Positions 1 to 6,259 of a DNA stretch of 6,895 bases are shown here, in pieces; the first letter of the stretch is position 1; every line of letters begins with the position of its first letter. A program made the position numbers and the translations under genes. The notes beneath the pieces are model-generated. The model saw nothing but the letters and a program-made list of their open reading frames with translations. It searched no databases and had not been told where the DNA came from. Origin of the DNA: Rickettsia typhi (lineage in GTDB: Bacteria; Pseudomonadota; Gammaproteobacteria; Burkholderiales; Burkholderiaceae_C); contig CALPPP020000067.1 in the NCBI GenBank assembly GCA_943325485.2, positions 1-6,895 on the forward strand, read 5' to 3'.

Positions 1-891
1 CTCATCGAAGGTGTGGAAGTGGTCTCACTCATTGGCCGCGAGCTGGGAAAAACCCAAGAAGTAGCCAACAAATACGGCATTGCACATGTCACCACCGACT
101 TGAATGAAAGCTTGGCGATCAAAGAGGTGGACGCGGTCATTTTGTGTACACCTACGCAAATGCACGCGTCTCAGTCACTCGCTTGCCTTAAAGCGGGCAA
201 ACATGTGCAGGTTGAAATCCCCTTATGCGATGTGTACCAAGACGGCGCCGAGGTGGTGGCTTTGCAAAAGCAAACGGGTTTGGTGGCGATGTGTGGTCAC
301 ACACGGCGTTTTAACCCCAGCCATCAGTTTGTGCACCAACAGATCAAGGCTGGGCAGTTCAATGTGTTTCAAATGGATGTGCAAACCTATTTTTTCCGTC
401 GCACCAATATGAACGCCTTGGGTCAGCCACGCAGTTGGACAGACCACCTGTTGTGGCATCACGCGGCGCACACCGTAGATTTGTTTACCTACCAAGCCGG
501 CAGTCCCGTGGTGAAAGCCAATGCGATGCAAGGCCCTATTCACCCCACACTTGGCATCGCCATGGACATGAGCATCCAGTTGCAAGCCGCCAATGGCGCG
601 ATTTGCACCTTGTCGCTCAGCTTCAACAATGAGGGTCCTTTGGGGACTTTCTTTCGCTACATCGGCGACAACGCCACTTACATTGCCCGCTACGACGACT
701 TGTTCAATGGCAAGGAAGAAAAAATCGATGTCTCTCAAGTGGCGGTTTCGATGAATGGTATTGAGTTGCAGGACCGCGAGTTTTTTGCCGCTATTCGAGA
801 AGACCGCGAACCCAATGCCAGTGTGGCGCAGGTACTGCCTTGCTACCAAGTGCTGCACGACTTAGAGCAACAACTGTCTTTCGTTTCATAA
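1..891 (+). CDS. ligC: 4-carboxy-2-hydroxymuconate-6-semialdehyde dehydrogenase (Gfo/Idh/MocA family), 5' end missing
   Basis: The frame is open from base 1 to a TAA at 889-891 and gives 296 residues. The family is about 315-320 residues long, so roughly 20 N-terminal residues, including the glycine-rich start of the NAD(P)-binding Rossmann fold, lie before the window. The GTG at base 13 is an internal codon, not a start. What remains shows the rest of the Rossmann fold with CTPTQMH (visible residues 49-55), the family's EKP-type motif as VEIP (71-74), and the C-terminal substrate domain with the His-rich WHHAAHTVDL (152-161). From memory of LigC/PmdC proteins, the stretches around GKHVQVEIPL, QPRSWTDHLLWHHAAHTVDL and SMNGIELQDREFFAAIRE match CHMS dehydrogenase closely. 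That cytoplasmic enzyme oxidises the hemiacetal of CHMS to 2-pyrone-4,6-dicarboxylate with NAD(P)+ in protocatechuate 4,5-cleavage. In pmd operons it is often the last gene, which fits the opposing gene that follows. The less specific alternative is a generic Gfo/Idh/MocA oxidoreductase. Confidence 0.85.
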   Translation, partial: LIEGVEVVSLIGRELGKTQEVANKYGIAHVTTDLNESLAIKEVDAVILCTPTQMHASQSLACLKAGKHVQVEIPLCDVYQDGAEVVALQKQTGLVAMCGHTRRFNPSHQFVHQQIKAGQFNVFQMDVQTYFFRRTNMNALGQPRSWTDHLLWHHAAHTVDLFTYQAGSPVVKANAMQGPIHPTLGIAMDMSIQLQAANGAICTLSLSFNNEGPLGTFFRYIGDNATYIARYDDLFNGKEEKIDVSQVAVSMNGIELQDREFFAAIREDREPNASVAQVLPCYQVLHDLEQQLSFVS

Positions 892-1314
892 GCTGATCAA
901 GTGCTTGCCGCTAGCACCGTTCACCGCATTGAGGGGAATGCGTTTGTCCAGTGTGATGAGGCGCCCCTTGTATTTAACCGCCAAGGCAAGCAGGTAGGCA
1001 TCGGTTAATTGGTTTGGACTGAGTAATTTATCGGCATCAATAATGGCATCGTCCAGCAGGCTCAAGTCATCAGACCAAAATGCGTGCTGCTCGTATTGTG
1101 TTTCGCGGCGCAAAATTTCAATCAATACTTTCAATGGCTGTGAATTGGGATAACTTGCATGACTCATGATGCGAAGCATCCCGTTTTGGGTCAAGGGACA
1201 GCTTGCCCATCCTAAGTGGATGTGTTGAGCCATCCATTGATTGGCGAGTGTGTGGTGGATATGACCTTGGTCATTCAGTGCGATCAAGACATTGACATCC
1301 AGCAAAGCTCGCAT
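886..1314 (-). CDS. vapC: VapC-type PIN-domain toxin (predicted ribonuclease)
   Basis: This is a 142-residue PIN-domain protein, the predicted Mg2+-dependent RNase of a type II toxin-antitoxin pair. Starting at the ATG at 1314, the N-terminal LLDVNVLIAL carries the first catalytic Asp (D6, with N8). The central CPLTQNGMLRI follows at 39-49. QLTDAYLLALA contributes D105 and RLITLDKR contributes D123. At the usual second acidic position there is Gln (Q43). The pattern resembles the 'toxin-antitoxin system PIN domain toxin' subfamily with PLT-x-x-G-x-x-R. The ATG overlaps the antitoxin TGA by one base (TGATG), and AAGG lies six bases upstream (complement of 1321-1324). A TTG one codon earlier is less likely. 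The gene ends tail to tail inside the last codons of ligC, with a 6-bp overlap. The activity is inferred from the family; target RNA is unknown. Confidence 0.88.
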   Translation of the reverse strand: MRALLDVNVLIALNDQGHIHHTLANQWMAQHIHLGWASCPLTQNGMLRIMSHASYPNSQPLKVLIEILRRETQYEQHAFWSDDLSLLDDAIIDADKLLSPNQLTDAYLLALAVKYKGRLITLDKRIPLNAVNGASGKHLISL

Positions 1315-1577
1315 CAAATGCCTTCTTCTTCTCTGATGCGATTGACCATTTCATTGGTGATGATCACGCCGCGGTGCGGCAAAGGAAGAAAACCATATTT
1401 CGCCAACGGCCTCCCGGTTGTTGGCGGTGGTTCTTGCACACTGAGAACAGTTGCTGGCGTTTGAAAGGAACGGCGAGCCCATTCACTGACCACAGCGCCT
1501 ACGGTTTTTTTTTCGCGTTTGGCAACTTCTTTGGCTGCAAAAAGTACGTCATCTTCAATGTCTAGAGTGGTGCGCAT
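1314..1577 (-). CDS. vapB: VapB-type antitoxin with ribbon-helix-helix N-terminus
   Basis: This 87-residue protein lies directly upstream of the PIN toxin and overlaps its start by one base, the standard antitoxin-then-toxin order. RTTLDI (residues 2-7) fits the DNA-binding beta strand of a ribbon-helix-helix fold, followed by two helices (about 8-21 and 25-36, ending WARRSF). The second half, with GFLPLPHRG (62-70) and the acidic end NRIREEEGI, would wrap the toxin and block its active site. The start is well supported: GGAGGT (complement of 1583-1588) sits five bases before the ATG, and a perfect inverted repeat just upstream is a likely autoregulatory operator. A run of nine A (complement of 1505-1513) encodes EKK at residues 22-24 and is a possible slippage site. 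The role is inferred from fold and context; the exact family name could be CopG-like rather than VapB. Confidence 0.87.
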   Translation of the reverse strand: MRTTLDIEDDVLFAAKEVAKREKKTVGAVVSEWARRSFQTPATVLSVQEPPPTTGRPLAKYGFLPLPHRGVIITNEMVNRIREEEGI

Positions 1578-1582
1578 GGAAT

Positions 1583-1588
1583 ACCTCC
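1583..1588 (-). promoter_or_regulatory. Strong Shine-Dalgarno of the antitoxin gene
   Basis: GGAGGT on the - strand lies five bases before the antitoxin ATG at 1577. It is the best ribosome binding site in this region and fixes the antitoxin start. It abuts the inverted repeat, so a repressor bound there would sit next to it at the DNA level. Confidence 0.8.
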
Positions 1589-1616
1589 GATGTTTGATGA
1601 TTTTGCATCAAACATC
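1589..1616. promoter_or_regulatory. Perfect 11-bp inverted repeat, probable toxin-antitoxin operator
   Basis: GATGTTTGATG (1589-1599) and its exact reverse complement CATCAAACATC (1606-1616) are separated by six bases, ATTTTG. Each arm contains GATG twice, seven bases apart, so the site holds four GATG/CATC half-sites. That is what a pair of ribbon-helix-helix dimers commonly reads. It lies 12 bp upstream of the antitoxin start and overlaps its predicted -10, as expected for autorepression by the antitoxin alone or with the toxin. It also lies 31 bp before the divergent aldo/keto reductase start. Binding is inferred, not shown. Confidence 0.75.
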
Positions 1617-1624
1617 AATATATC
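1594..1624 (+). promoter_or_regulatory. Possible divergent promoter of the aldo/keto reductase gene
   Basis: TTGATG (1594-1599) and TATATC (1619-1624) each match four of six consensus positions but are 19 bases apart, which is long. The elements would lie in and beside the inverted repeat, so the antitoxin operator could also affect this gene. Support is weak, and the gene could be transcribed from a promoter I cannot recognise. Confidence 0.25.
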
Positions 1625-1628
1625 TCAA
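1600..1628 (-). promoter_or_regulatory. Predicted promoter of the toxin-antitoxin pair
   Basis: On the - strand, TTGAGA (complement of 1623-1628, five of six matches to the -35 consensus) and CAAAAT (complement of 1600-1605, four of six matches to the -10) are separated by exactly 17 bases. The -10 occupies the spacer of the inverted repeat. Transcription would begin near 1593 and give a leader of about 16 bases containing the GGAGGT site. A second possible -10, TATATT (complement of 1617-1622), has no good -35. Confidence 0.5.
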
Positions 1629-1647
1629 GCCCTTACACTCTCAGGCC

Positions 1648-2658
1648 ATGAAGACCAGACCAGTCGGCCCTTTCCAAGTCAACCCCATCGGCCTGGGGTG
1701 CATGAATATTTGTGCTGTCTACGGACCGCCCCCATCGTTCGAAGACGCTGAACGCCTGTTGTTAACGGCTTTAGACGAAGGTGTGGATTTTTTCGATACC
1801 GCGGCCTTGTATGGTTTTGGTGAGAGCGAGCGCATCATCGGCAAGGTCTTATCCAAGCACCGTAGCCGCTTCATCTTGGCCAGCAAATGCGGCATGCAAG
1901 GCGTCGATGTCCATGGTGACGGCAAAAAAGTGCGGGTGATCGATGGCCGCCCTGAAACGATCAAGGCTACTTGTGACGACAGTTTGAGACGTCTGCAAAC
2001 GGATGTGATTGACCTGTATTACCTGCACCGCTGGGACAAGCGGGTGCCCATAGAGGAAAGCGTCGGTGCATTGGCTGATTTGGTACGAGCCGGAAAAATC
2101 CGCAGCATCGGTTTGTCCGAGGTGTCTGCGACCACGCTTCGCAAAGCCCATGCTGAGCATCCCATTGCTGCCTTGCAAACCGAGTATTCCCTGTGGACCC
2201 GAAACCCCGAAATCGCGGTATTGCAAGCCTGCCAAGACCTTGGCGTGGCTTTTGTTTCATTCAGTCCCTTGGCGCGCAAATTCTTATGCAACGACTTGCA
2301 TAGCACTGCCGATTTATTGCCCACCGATTGGCGTCACACCTCGCCGCGCTTTAATGCGCAGCACTATCCACACAATATCGCCTTGCTAGGTGCTTATGTG
2401 CAAATCGCTCATGAACTTGGGTGTACGCCTGCACAACTGGCACTGGCGTGGGTGCTGCATCAGGCACCGCACATTGTCACCATCCCAGGAACCTCTCGCA
2501 CAGACCATCTGAAAGACAATATGGCGGCTTTGAACATTCAACTCTCACCCGAGGTGTTAGTGCGTTTGAACCAGACCATCAACCAACACAATGTGGTGGG
2601 TAATCGCTACAACGCCTTGGCCAGCAGCGAAGTCGATACCGAAGTTTTTTCAGGGTAA
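1648..2658 (+). CDS. Aldo/keto reductase family oxidoreductase
   Basis: This is a 336-residue (alpha/beta)8-barrel NADPH-dependent oxidoreductase, presumably cytoplasmic, that reduces carbonyl compounds or runs the reverse reaction. The catalytic tetrad is complete: D50 and Y55 in FDTAALYGFGES, K80 in LASKCG, H127 in YYLHRWD. The barrel continues through LSEVSA, LQTEYSLW and FSPLAR. Near the C-terminus IPGTSRTDHLKDNMAAL is the usual cofactor (2'-phosphate) binding segment. The frame stays open upstream to 1519, but that extension is antisense to vapB and covers the operator. The conserved family start (GPFQVNPIGLGCMN) follows the ATG at 1648 directly, so I use that start. It has only a poor ribosome site (CAGG, too close). 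The substrate is not predictable. A link to the aromatic pathway is possible but unsupported. Confidence 0.88.
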   Translation: MKTRPVGPFQVNPIGLGCMNICAVYGPPPSFEDAERLLLTALDEGVDFFDTAALYGFGESERIIGKVLSKHRSRFILASKCGMQGVDVHGDGKKVRVIDGRPETIKATCDDSLRRLQTDVIDLYYLHRWDKRVPIEESVGALADLVRAGKIRSIGLSEVSATTLRKAHAEHPIAALQTEYSLWTRNPEIAVLQACQDLGVAFVSFSPLARKFLCNDLHSTADLLPTDWRHTSPRFNAQHYPHNIALLGAYVQIAHELGCTPAQLALAWVLHQAPHIVTIPGTSRTDHLKDNMAALNIQLSPEVLVRLNQTINQHNVVGNRYNALASSEVDTEVFSG

Positions 2659-2679
2659 ATACCCCCGCAGAAACACTAC

Positions 2680-2707
2680 TTGCATTTCATACAGATTAGC
2701 CTAGATT
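2680..2707 (+). promoter_or_regulatory. Possible promoter upstream of the small ORF
   Basis: TTGCAT (2680-2685) and TAGATT (2702-2707) are 16 bases apart and match the -35 and -10 consensus at four of six positions each. AGATTAG occurs twice with a 10-base period (2693-2699, 2703-2709), and TAGATCTA (2707-2714) is an 8-bp palindrome. The stretch is AT-rich. This is a pattern match only. Confidence 0.3.
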
Positions 2708-2741
2708 AGATCTATCGAAATTTAATTTCTGAGTGGATTTT

Positions 2742-2948
2742 ATGAAAAACCTTTGGGAACGTTGCAATTTGTTGTTGCAAAAATTCTTACAGCGTGTTTC
2801 TGAAAAACTTTATGTGCCCAGTCAGACGGGCTCACACGATATGGGTAGCCAATACCTAGGCGATTTGGCAAGTTCATACATCGAGAACAAGAATTTCCAA
2901 TTACCCAACCGCCCTGTTTTCAGAGGCATCAAGCTAAGCAAGCATTGA
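2742..2948 (+). CDS. Small hypothetical protein, 68 residues
   Basis: The ORF runs from ATG 2742 to TGA 2946-2948. A GTG at 2733 would add three residues. I do not recognise a family. The N-terminal third (MKNLWERCNLLLQKFLQRVSEK is its span, residues 1-22) would form an amphipathic, basic helix. The middle is Gly/Ser-rich (about 30-44), and the end (FQLPNRPVFRGIKLSKH) is basic with two prolines. There is no signal peptide, membrane segment or metal-binding motif. The ribosome site is weak (GAG about eight bases before the ATG), and a possible promoter lies 35-60 bases upstream. It fills the gap between the aldo/keto reductase and a convergent transporter gene, ending four bases from the latter's stop codon. 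It is more AT-rich than rpoD. It could be a real small protein or a chance ORF; I lean slightly to real because of the fit to the gap. Confidence 0.5.
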   Translation: MKNLWERCNLLLQKFLQRVSEKLYVPSQTGSHDMGSQYLGDLASSYIENKNFQLPNRPVFRGIKLSKH

Positions 2949-2952
2949 TTGT

Positions 2953-3819
2953 TCAGGGGTGCTTGCGCAGCATCATCAAGCCTGCACCGACCAGCAAAAC
3001 CATACCGCACCATGCCATGGGGTTGGGAATATCGCCCCACACCACAAAGCCCATGACCACGGCGGTCAGCAAACCCACGTAGCGAAAGGGAGCGACCACC
3101 GTCAGGTCGGCGCTACGGGTGCTTTGAATTAACAAAAAATACCCTGTGCTCAAAAGCACAGCAGCACCCCCCAAGCACGCCCAAGAGGTCATGCTAACAA
3201 CTGCCCAGTCTTGCCACAAACTCCACACCCCCGCCATCAAGGTGGCAGTTGTCGCTGTGCTCAAGGTCACGATCATCGAAGGGATTTGCGATGGCACAAA
3301 ACGCATACTGATGTCGCGCAAAGCGTGTAGCAAGGTGCCACCCAAGCAGACCCAAGCCCACTGGTTAAAGCCATCAGTCTGGGGTTGCACCACCAGCAAC
3401 ACACCGGCAAAACCGGTGGCGATGATGAGCCAGTTACCCAAGCTCACCCTCACACCCAGGAGCAGTCCTGATAACAGGGCAATCAGCAAAGGGGTTGCCA
3501 TGTTGATGGCCGTGGCATTGGCCAAGGGCATATGAAACATCGCAGTCAAGTACACCAGACTGGCCAAACCATCTAAACATGATCGAACCAATACCCAGCG
3601 GTCACGCAAAGCTGAGAAAGTGTTGTCTGGGTTTTTGAACGTTCCCATGTAAACACACAGCAAGGTCAGACCCAGCACGGCCAACAAGCCACGCAAAAAT
3701 ATCAGCTGCGAGGGGGGCAGGCTGTCGCTGACATATTTAACCAGCGAGTCATTCAACACAAAGCTGGCCATGCCCACCGACATGGCGATCACGCCACGTC
3801 GGTTATTGGCTGCGGTCAT
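2953..3819 (-). CDS. DMT-superfamily transporter, EamA type
   Basis: This 288-residue inner-membrane protein has about ten predicted membrane segments (near residues 9-29, 37-57, 77-96, 101-122, 126-145, 152-167, 180-200, 212-231, 240-261, 267-284). They are arranged as two EamA-like halves, typical of drug/metabolite transporters of 280-300 residues. Family-like features are [10 protein letters not shown] near the N-terminus, FLRG after segment 2, [23 protein letters not shown] (near 100-122) and APFRYVGLL in the second half. The substrate cannot be predicted; members export or import amino acids, nucleosides and other small metabolites. The ATG overlaps the rpoD stop codon (ATGA, 3816-3819), and no Shine-Dalgarno sequence precedes it. 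Translation probably depends on ribosomes finishing rpoD. The gene is therefore likely the last of the dnaG-rpoD unit. No clear terminator follows; its stop is four bases from the convergent small ORF. Confidence 0.9.
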   Translation of the reverse strand: MTAANNRRGVIAMSVGMASFVLNDSLVKYVSDSLPPSQLIFLRGLLAVLGLTLLCVYMGTFKNPDNTFSALRDRWVLVRSCLDGLASLVYLTAMFHMPLANATAINMATPLLIALLSGLLLGVRVSLGNWLIIATGFAGVLLVVQPQTDGFNQWAWVCLGGTLLHALRDISMRFVPSQIPSMIVTLSTATTATLMAGVWSLWQDWAVVSMTSWACLGGAAVLLSTGYFLLIQSTRSADLTVVAPFRYVGLLTAVVMGFVVWGDIPNPMAWCGMVLLVGAGLMMLRKHP

Positions 3820-6206
3820 AAGGTGTCGATGAAACTGCGCAGTTTGTCGGAGCGGCTGGGGTGCTTGAGTTTGCGCAAGGCCTTGGCTTCGATTTGGCGA
3901 ATGCGCTCGCGTGTCACGTCAAACTGTTTGCCCACCTCTTCCAAGGTATGGTCGTTGTCCATCTCGATACCAAAGCGCATACGCAGCACCTTGGCTTCGC
4001 GCGGTGTCAGGCCATCCAAGATTTCTTTCACCACGTCACGCAAGCCTGCTTGCATGGCAGCTTCCAGCGGCGCCGTGTTGGCGCCGTCTTCGATGAAGTC
4101 GCCCAAGTGCGAATCGTCATCGTCGCCAATGGGTGTTTCCATGGAGATAGGCTCTTTGGCAATCTTCATGATCTTGCGGATCTTGTCCTCGGGCATCTCC
4201 ATTTTTTCGGCCAAGACAGATGCATCAGGCTCAAAACCAAACTCTTGCAAGTGCTGGCGGCTGATGCGGTTCATCTTGTTGATGGTCTCGATCATGTGCA
4301 CTGGAATACGGATGGTGCGGGCCTGATCGGCAATGGAGCGGGTGATGGCCTGGCGAATCCACCAAGTGGCGTAGGTGGAGAACTTGTAGCCTCGGCGGTA
4401 TTCGAATTTGTCCACGGCCTTCATCAAGCCGATATTGCCCTCTTGGATCAAGTCCAAGAACTGCAAACCACGGTTGGTGTATTTCTTGGCAATAGAGATG
4501 ACCAAGCGCAAGTTGGCCTCGATCATTTCTTTCTTGGCGTTGCGTGAAGAACGCTCGCCTTCGTTCATGCGTTTGTTGATGTCCTTGAGTTCGGCCAAGG
4601 GAACCACCACGCGGGTTTGAATGTCTGTGAGTTTTTGTTGCAACTCTTGGATGGCGGGAATATTGCGGGTCATGGTGACGGACCAAGGCTTGGCCGCAGC
4701 AGACTGTTTTTCCACCCATTTCAGGTTCAACAAATTGACAGGGAACTCTTTGATGAACATGTCTTGTGGCATACCGCAGCGGTCCACAATGATGCGGCGC
4801 AATTCACGCTCTTTCTTGCGCACGTCGTCGACTTGACCACGCACCAGATCACACAATTTTTCAATGGTGCGAGCAGTAAAGCGCACGCTCATCAACTCTT
4901 CGCTGATGGATTTTTGGATTTTCAAATAGGTAGGTGAGCCGTAGCCTTCTTTGTCAAATGCTTTACGCATCTTTTCAAACAAAATTTGTACACGGTCAAA
5001 GCGGGTGAGGGCTTCGGTTTTGAGCTCTTCCAGCTTCTTGGTGAGCGCTTTAGAACCACCTTTGCCGTCGTCGTCGTCGGAGTCGTCGAACTCGTCGAAG
5101 TCTTCTTCGGCCACGTAATCGTCAGCCTCGTTGGCATTGCTAAAGCCGTCCACAATGGTGGAGATGACCACCTTGTTTTCGCGAATGTCTTCAGCCATGC
5201 GCAAGATTTCAGCGACAGTAGCGGGTGAGGCACTGATGGCTTCCATCATCGCCATCAAGCCGCCTTCGATGCGCTTGGCAATTTCAATTTCACCCTCGCG
5301 TGTCAGCAACTCTACGGTGCCCATCTCACGCATGTACATGCGAACAGGGTCGGTGGTGCGGCCAAATTCGCTGTCCACGGTAGACAGAGCGGCTTCGGCT
5401 TCTTCTTCGGCTTCTTCTTCACTGGCAACTGTGGGGCCGGTGTTGGTGATGAGCAGGGTTTCTGCGTCAGGCGTTTGTTCATAGACCTGCACGCCCATGT
5501 CGTTCAACATGGTGATGACGACTTCCATGGTCTCGGCGTCAACCAGTTTGTCGGGCAAGTGGTCAGAGATTTCGCCGTGCGTCAGGTAGCCACGGGTTTT
5601 GCCAAGTTTGATCAGGGTTTTCAGGCGAGAGCGGCGTTTGGCCAAATCTTCTTCAGACAACACGGCTTCGTCCAAGCCGAATTCTTTCATCAAGGCGCGT
5701 TCTTTGGCCTTGCTGATCTTCATGCGCAATGGCTTGACCTTTTCGCCACTGGCCACTGTTTCTTCGGCAAATTCGGCTTCTAAGTCGACCAAATCAGCGT
5801 CTTCAGGCAGCGCTTTTTTGGCCGCTTTGCCTTTGGCTGCAGCTTTGGCAGTAGCTTTGGCAGTAGCTTTGGGTGGTTTGGCTTTTTCAGCGCTGGGTTT
5901 GACAGGTGCTTTTGCTGGCGTTTTTGCGCTTGGCTTGGCGGCAGCTTTCACAGGCGCTGCTTTGGCGGCGGGTTTGGCCGCAGGTTTTGCAACAGGTTTT
6001 GCCGCAGTTTTCGCAACTGGCTTGGCGGTTACTTTGGCCGCAGGCTTGGCGGCGGTTTTGGCGATAGGCTTGGCAACAGGTTTGGCAGGAGCTTTTTTGG
6101 CAGTCGACACAGGAGAGGCTTTCTTGGGTACAGGTTTCGCGGAGGACGCTGATGGTTTAGCGGCTGTTTTGGCCTTGGCAGGCTTGGTGGACTTCTTGGC
6201 TGGCAT
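3816..6206 (-). CDS. rpoD: RNA polymerase sigma factor RpoD (sigma-70, primary)
   Basis: This is the primary housekeeping sigma factor, which directs core RNA polymerase to -35/-10 promoters. It has 796 residues against 613 in E. coli. Order: Ala/Lys/Pro-rich tail (about 1-135); region 1.1 (about 165-245); acidic Glu-rich link (262-272); region 1.2 (about 280-315, [16 protein letters not shown]); non-conserved insert (about 316-545) with an Asp-rich stretch (about 362-380); regions 2.1-2.4 (about 555-645) with [12 protein letters not shown] and [17 protein letters not shown], where Q619 and T622 match the -10-reading residues of E. coli; region 3 (about 646-725); region 4 (about 728-795) with the helix-turn-helix [18 protein letters not shown], where R766, E767, R770 and Q771 match the -35-reading residues. 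The ATG at 6206 has AAGGA five bases upstream. It lies downstream of dnaG and overlaps the transporter gene by four bases. Confidence 0.98.
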   Translation of the reverse strand: MPAKKSTKPAKAKTAAKPSASSAKPVPKKASPVSTAKKAPAKPVAKPIAKTAAKPAAKVTAKPVAKTAAKPVAKPAAKPAAKAAPVKAAAKPSAKTPAKAPVKPSAEKAKPPKATAKATAKAAAKGKAAKKALPEDADLVDLEAEFAEETVASGEKVKPLRMKISKAKERALMKEFGLDEAVLSEEDLAKRRSRLKTLIKLGKTRGYLTHGEISDHLPDKLVDAETMEVVITMLNDMGVQVYEQTPDAETLLITNTGPTVASEEEAEEEAEAALSTVDSEFGRTTDPVRMYMREMGTVELLTREGEIEIAKRIEGGLMAMMEAISASPATVAEILRMAEDIRENKVVISTIVDGFSNANEADDYVAEEDFDEFDDSDDDDGKGGSKALTKKLEELKTEALTRFDRVQILFEKMRKAFDKEGYGSPTYLKIQKSISEELMSVRFTARTIEKLCDLVRGQVDDVRKKERELRRIIVDRCGMPQDMFIKEFPVNLLNLKWVEKQSAAAKPWSVTMTRNIPAIQELQQKLTDIQTRVVVPLAELKDINKRMNEGERSSRNAKKEMIEANLRLVISIAKKYTNRGLQFLDLIQEGNIGLMKAVDKFEYRRGYKFSTYATWWIRQAITRSIADQARTIRIPVHMIETINKMNRISRQHLQEFGFEPDASVLAEKMEMPEDKIRKIMKIAKEPISMETPIGDDDDSHLGDFIEDGANTAPLEAAMQAGLRDVVKEILDGLTPREAKVLRMRFGIEMDNDHTLEEVGKQFDVTRERIRQIEAKALRKLKHPSRSDKLRSFIDTL
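5922..6089 (-). repeat. Low-complexity AKP/AAK repeat coding for the RpoD tail
   Basis: Residues 40-95 of RpoD are irregular tandem units such as [14 protein letters not shown] and [10 protein letters not shown]. At DNA level they give repeated GGCTTGGCGGC- and GCAACAGGTTTTGC-like words on the + strand. The wider Ala/Lys/Pro-rich zone covers residues 1-135 (5802-6206). The units are diverged in their third codon positions rather than identical. Such DNA can expand or contract by recombination, and tail length is expected to differ between relatives. It resembles the basic tails of histone-H1-like bacterial proteins. Confidence 0.85.
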
Positions 6207-6211
6207 GTCAA

Positions 6212-6216
6212 TCCTT
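6212..6216 (-). promoter_or_regulatory. Ribosome binding site of rpoD
   Basis: AAGGA on the - strand is five bases before the ATG at 6206. It supports this start and therefore shows that the low-complexity tail is translated. It lies seven bases downstream of a T5 tract that follows the leader stem-loop. Confidence 0.7.
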
Positions 6217-6223
6217 GAACAAC

Positions 6224-6259
6224 AAAAAGGGGTATCAGCGTACTTTTGAGCACGCTAAC
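6224..6259 (-). promoter_or_regulatory. Stem-loop followed by a T5 tract in the rpoD leader
   Basis: On the - strand GTTAGCGTGCT (6259-6249) pairs with AGTACGCTGAT (6244-6234) around a CAAA loop. This gives eleven pairs, three of them G-U. The downstream ACCCC is followed by TTTTT (6228-6224). The T tract begins five bases after the stem, so this is not a canonical intrinsic terminator. It may be a weak terminator or attenuator for transcripts from dnaG, an RNA-processing site, or a structure affecting rpoD translation. In E. coli a terminator between dnaG and rpoD is known, which makes the position suggestive. Confidence 0.4.

Noticed and set aside
223..858. 211-residue - strand ORF opposite ligC
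   Set aside because: It lies fully inside the well-supported dehydrogenase gene with no domain or ribosome site.
1312..1317. TTG at 1317 as the toxin start
   Set aside because: The ATG one codon later overlaps the antitoxin stop as TGATG and has AAGG six bases before it, a more usual arrangement.
1519..1647. Upstream extension of the aldo/keto reductase frame, including an ATG at 1597
   Set aside because: It is antisense to vapB and runs through its ribosome site, promoter and inverted repeat. The encoded residues do not resemble the family, whose conserved start follows the ATG at 1648.
2653..2664. GGGTA/TACCC hairpin at the end of the aldo/keto reductase gene as a terminator
   Set aside because: The arms are five bases with a two-base loop and no T tract follows.
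3861..4547. 228-residue + strand ORF opposite rpoD
   Set aside because: It is a shadow of the strongly conserved regions 2-4 of rpoD, His-rich with no recognisable domain.
4231..4719. 162-residue - strand ORF in another frame of rpoD
   Set aside because: Same strand as rpoD but out of frame; the composition is rich in His, Arg and Gln, typical of a shifted reading.
5599..6249. 216-residue + strand ORF that looks like an Ala/Leu-rich membrane protein
   Set aside because: It is the complement of the Ala/Lys/Pro repeats of rpoD; Lys codons read as Phe/Leu in antisense, giving false hydrophobic segments.
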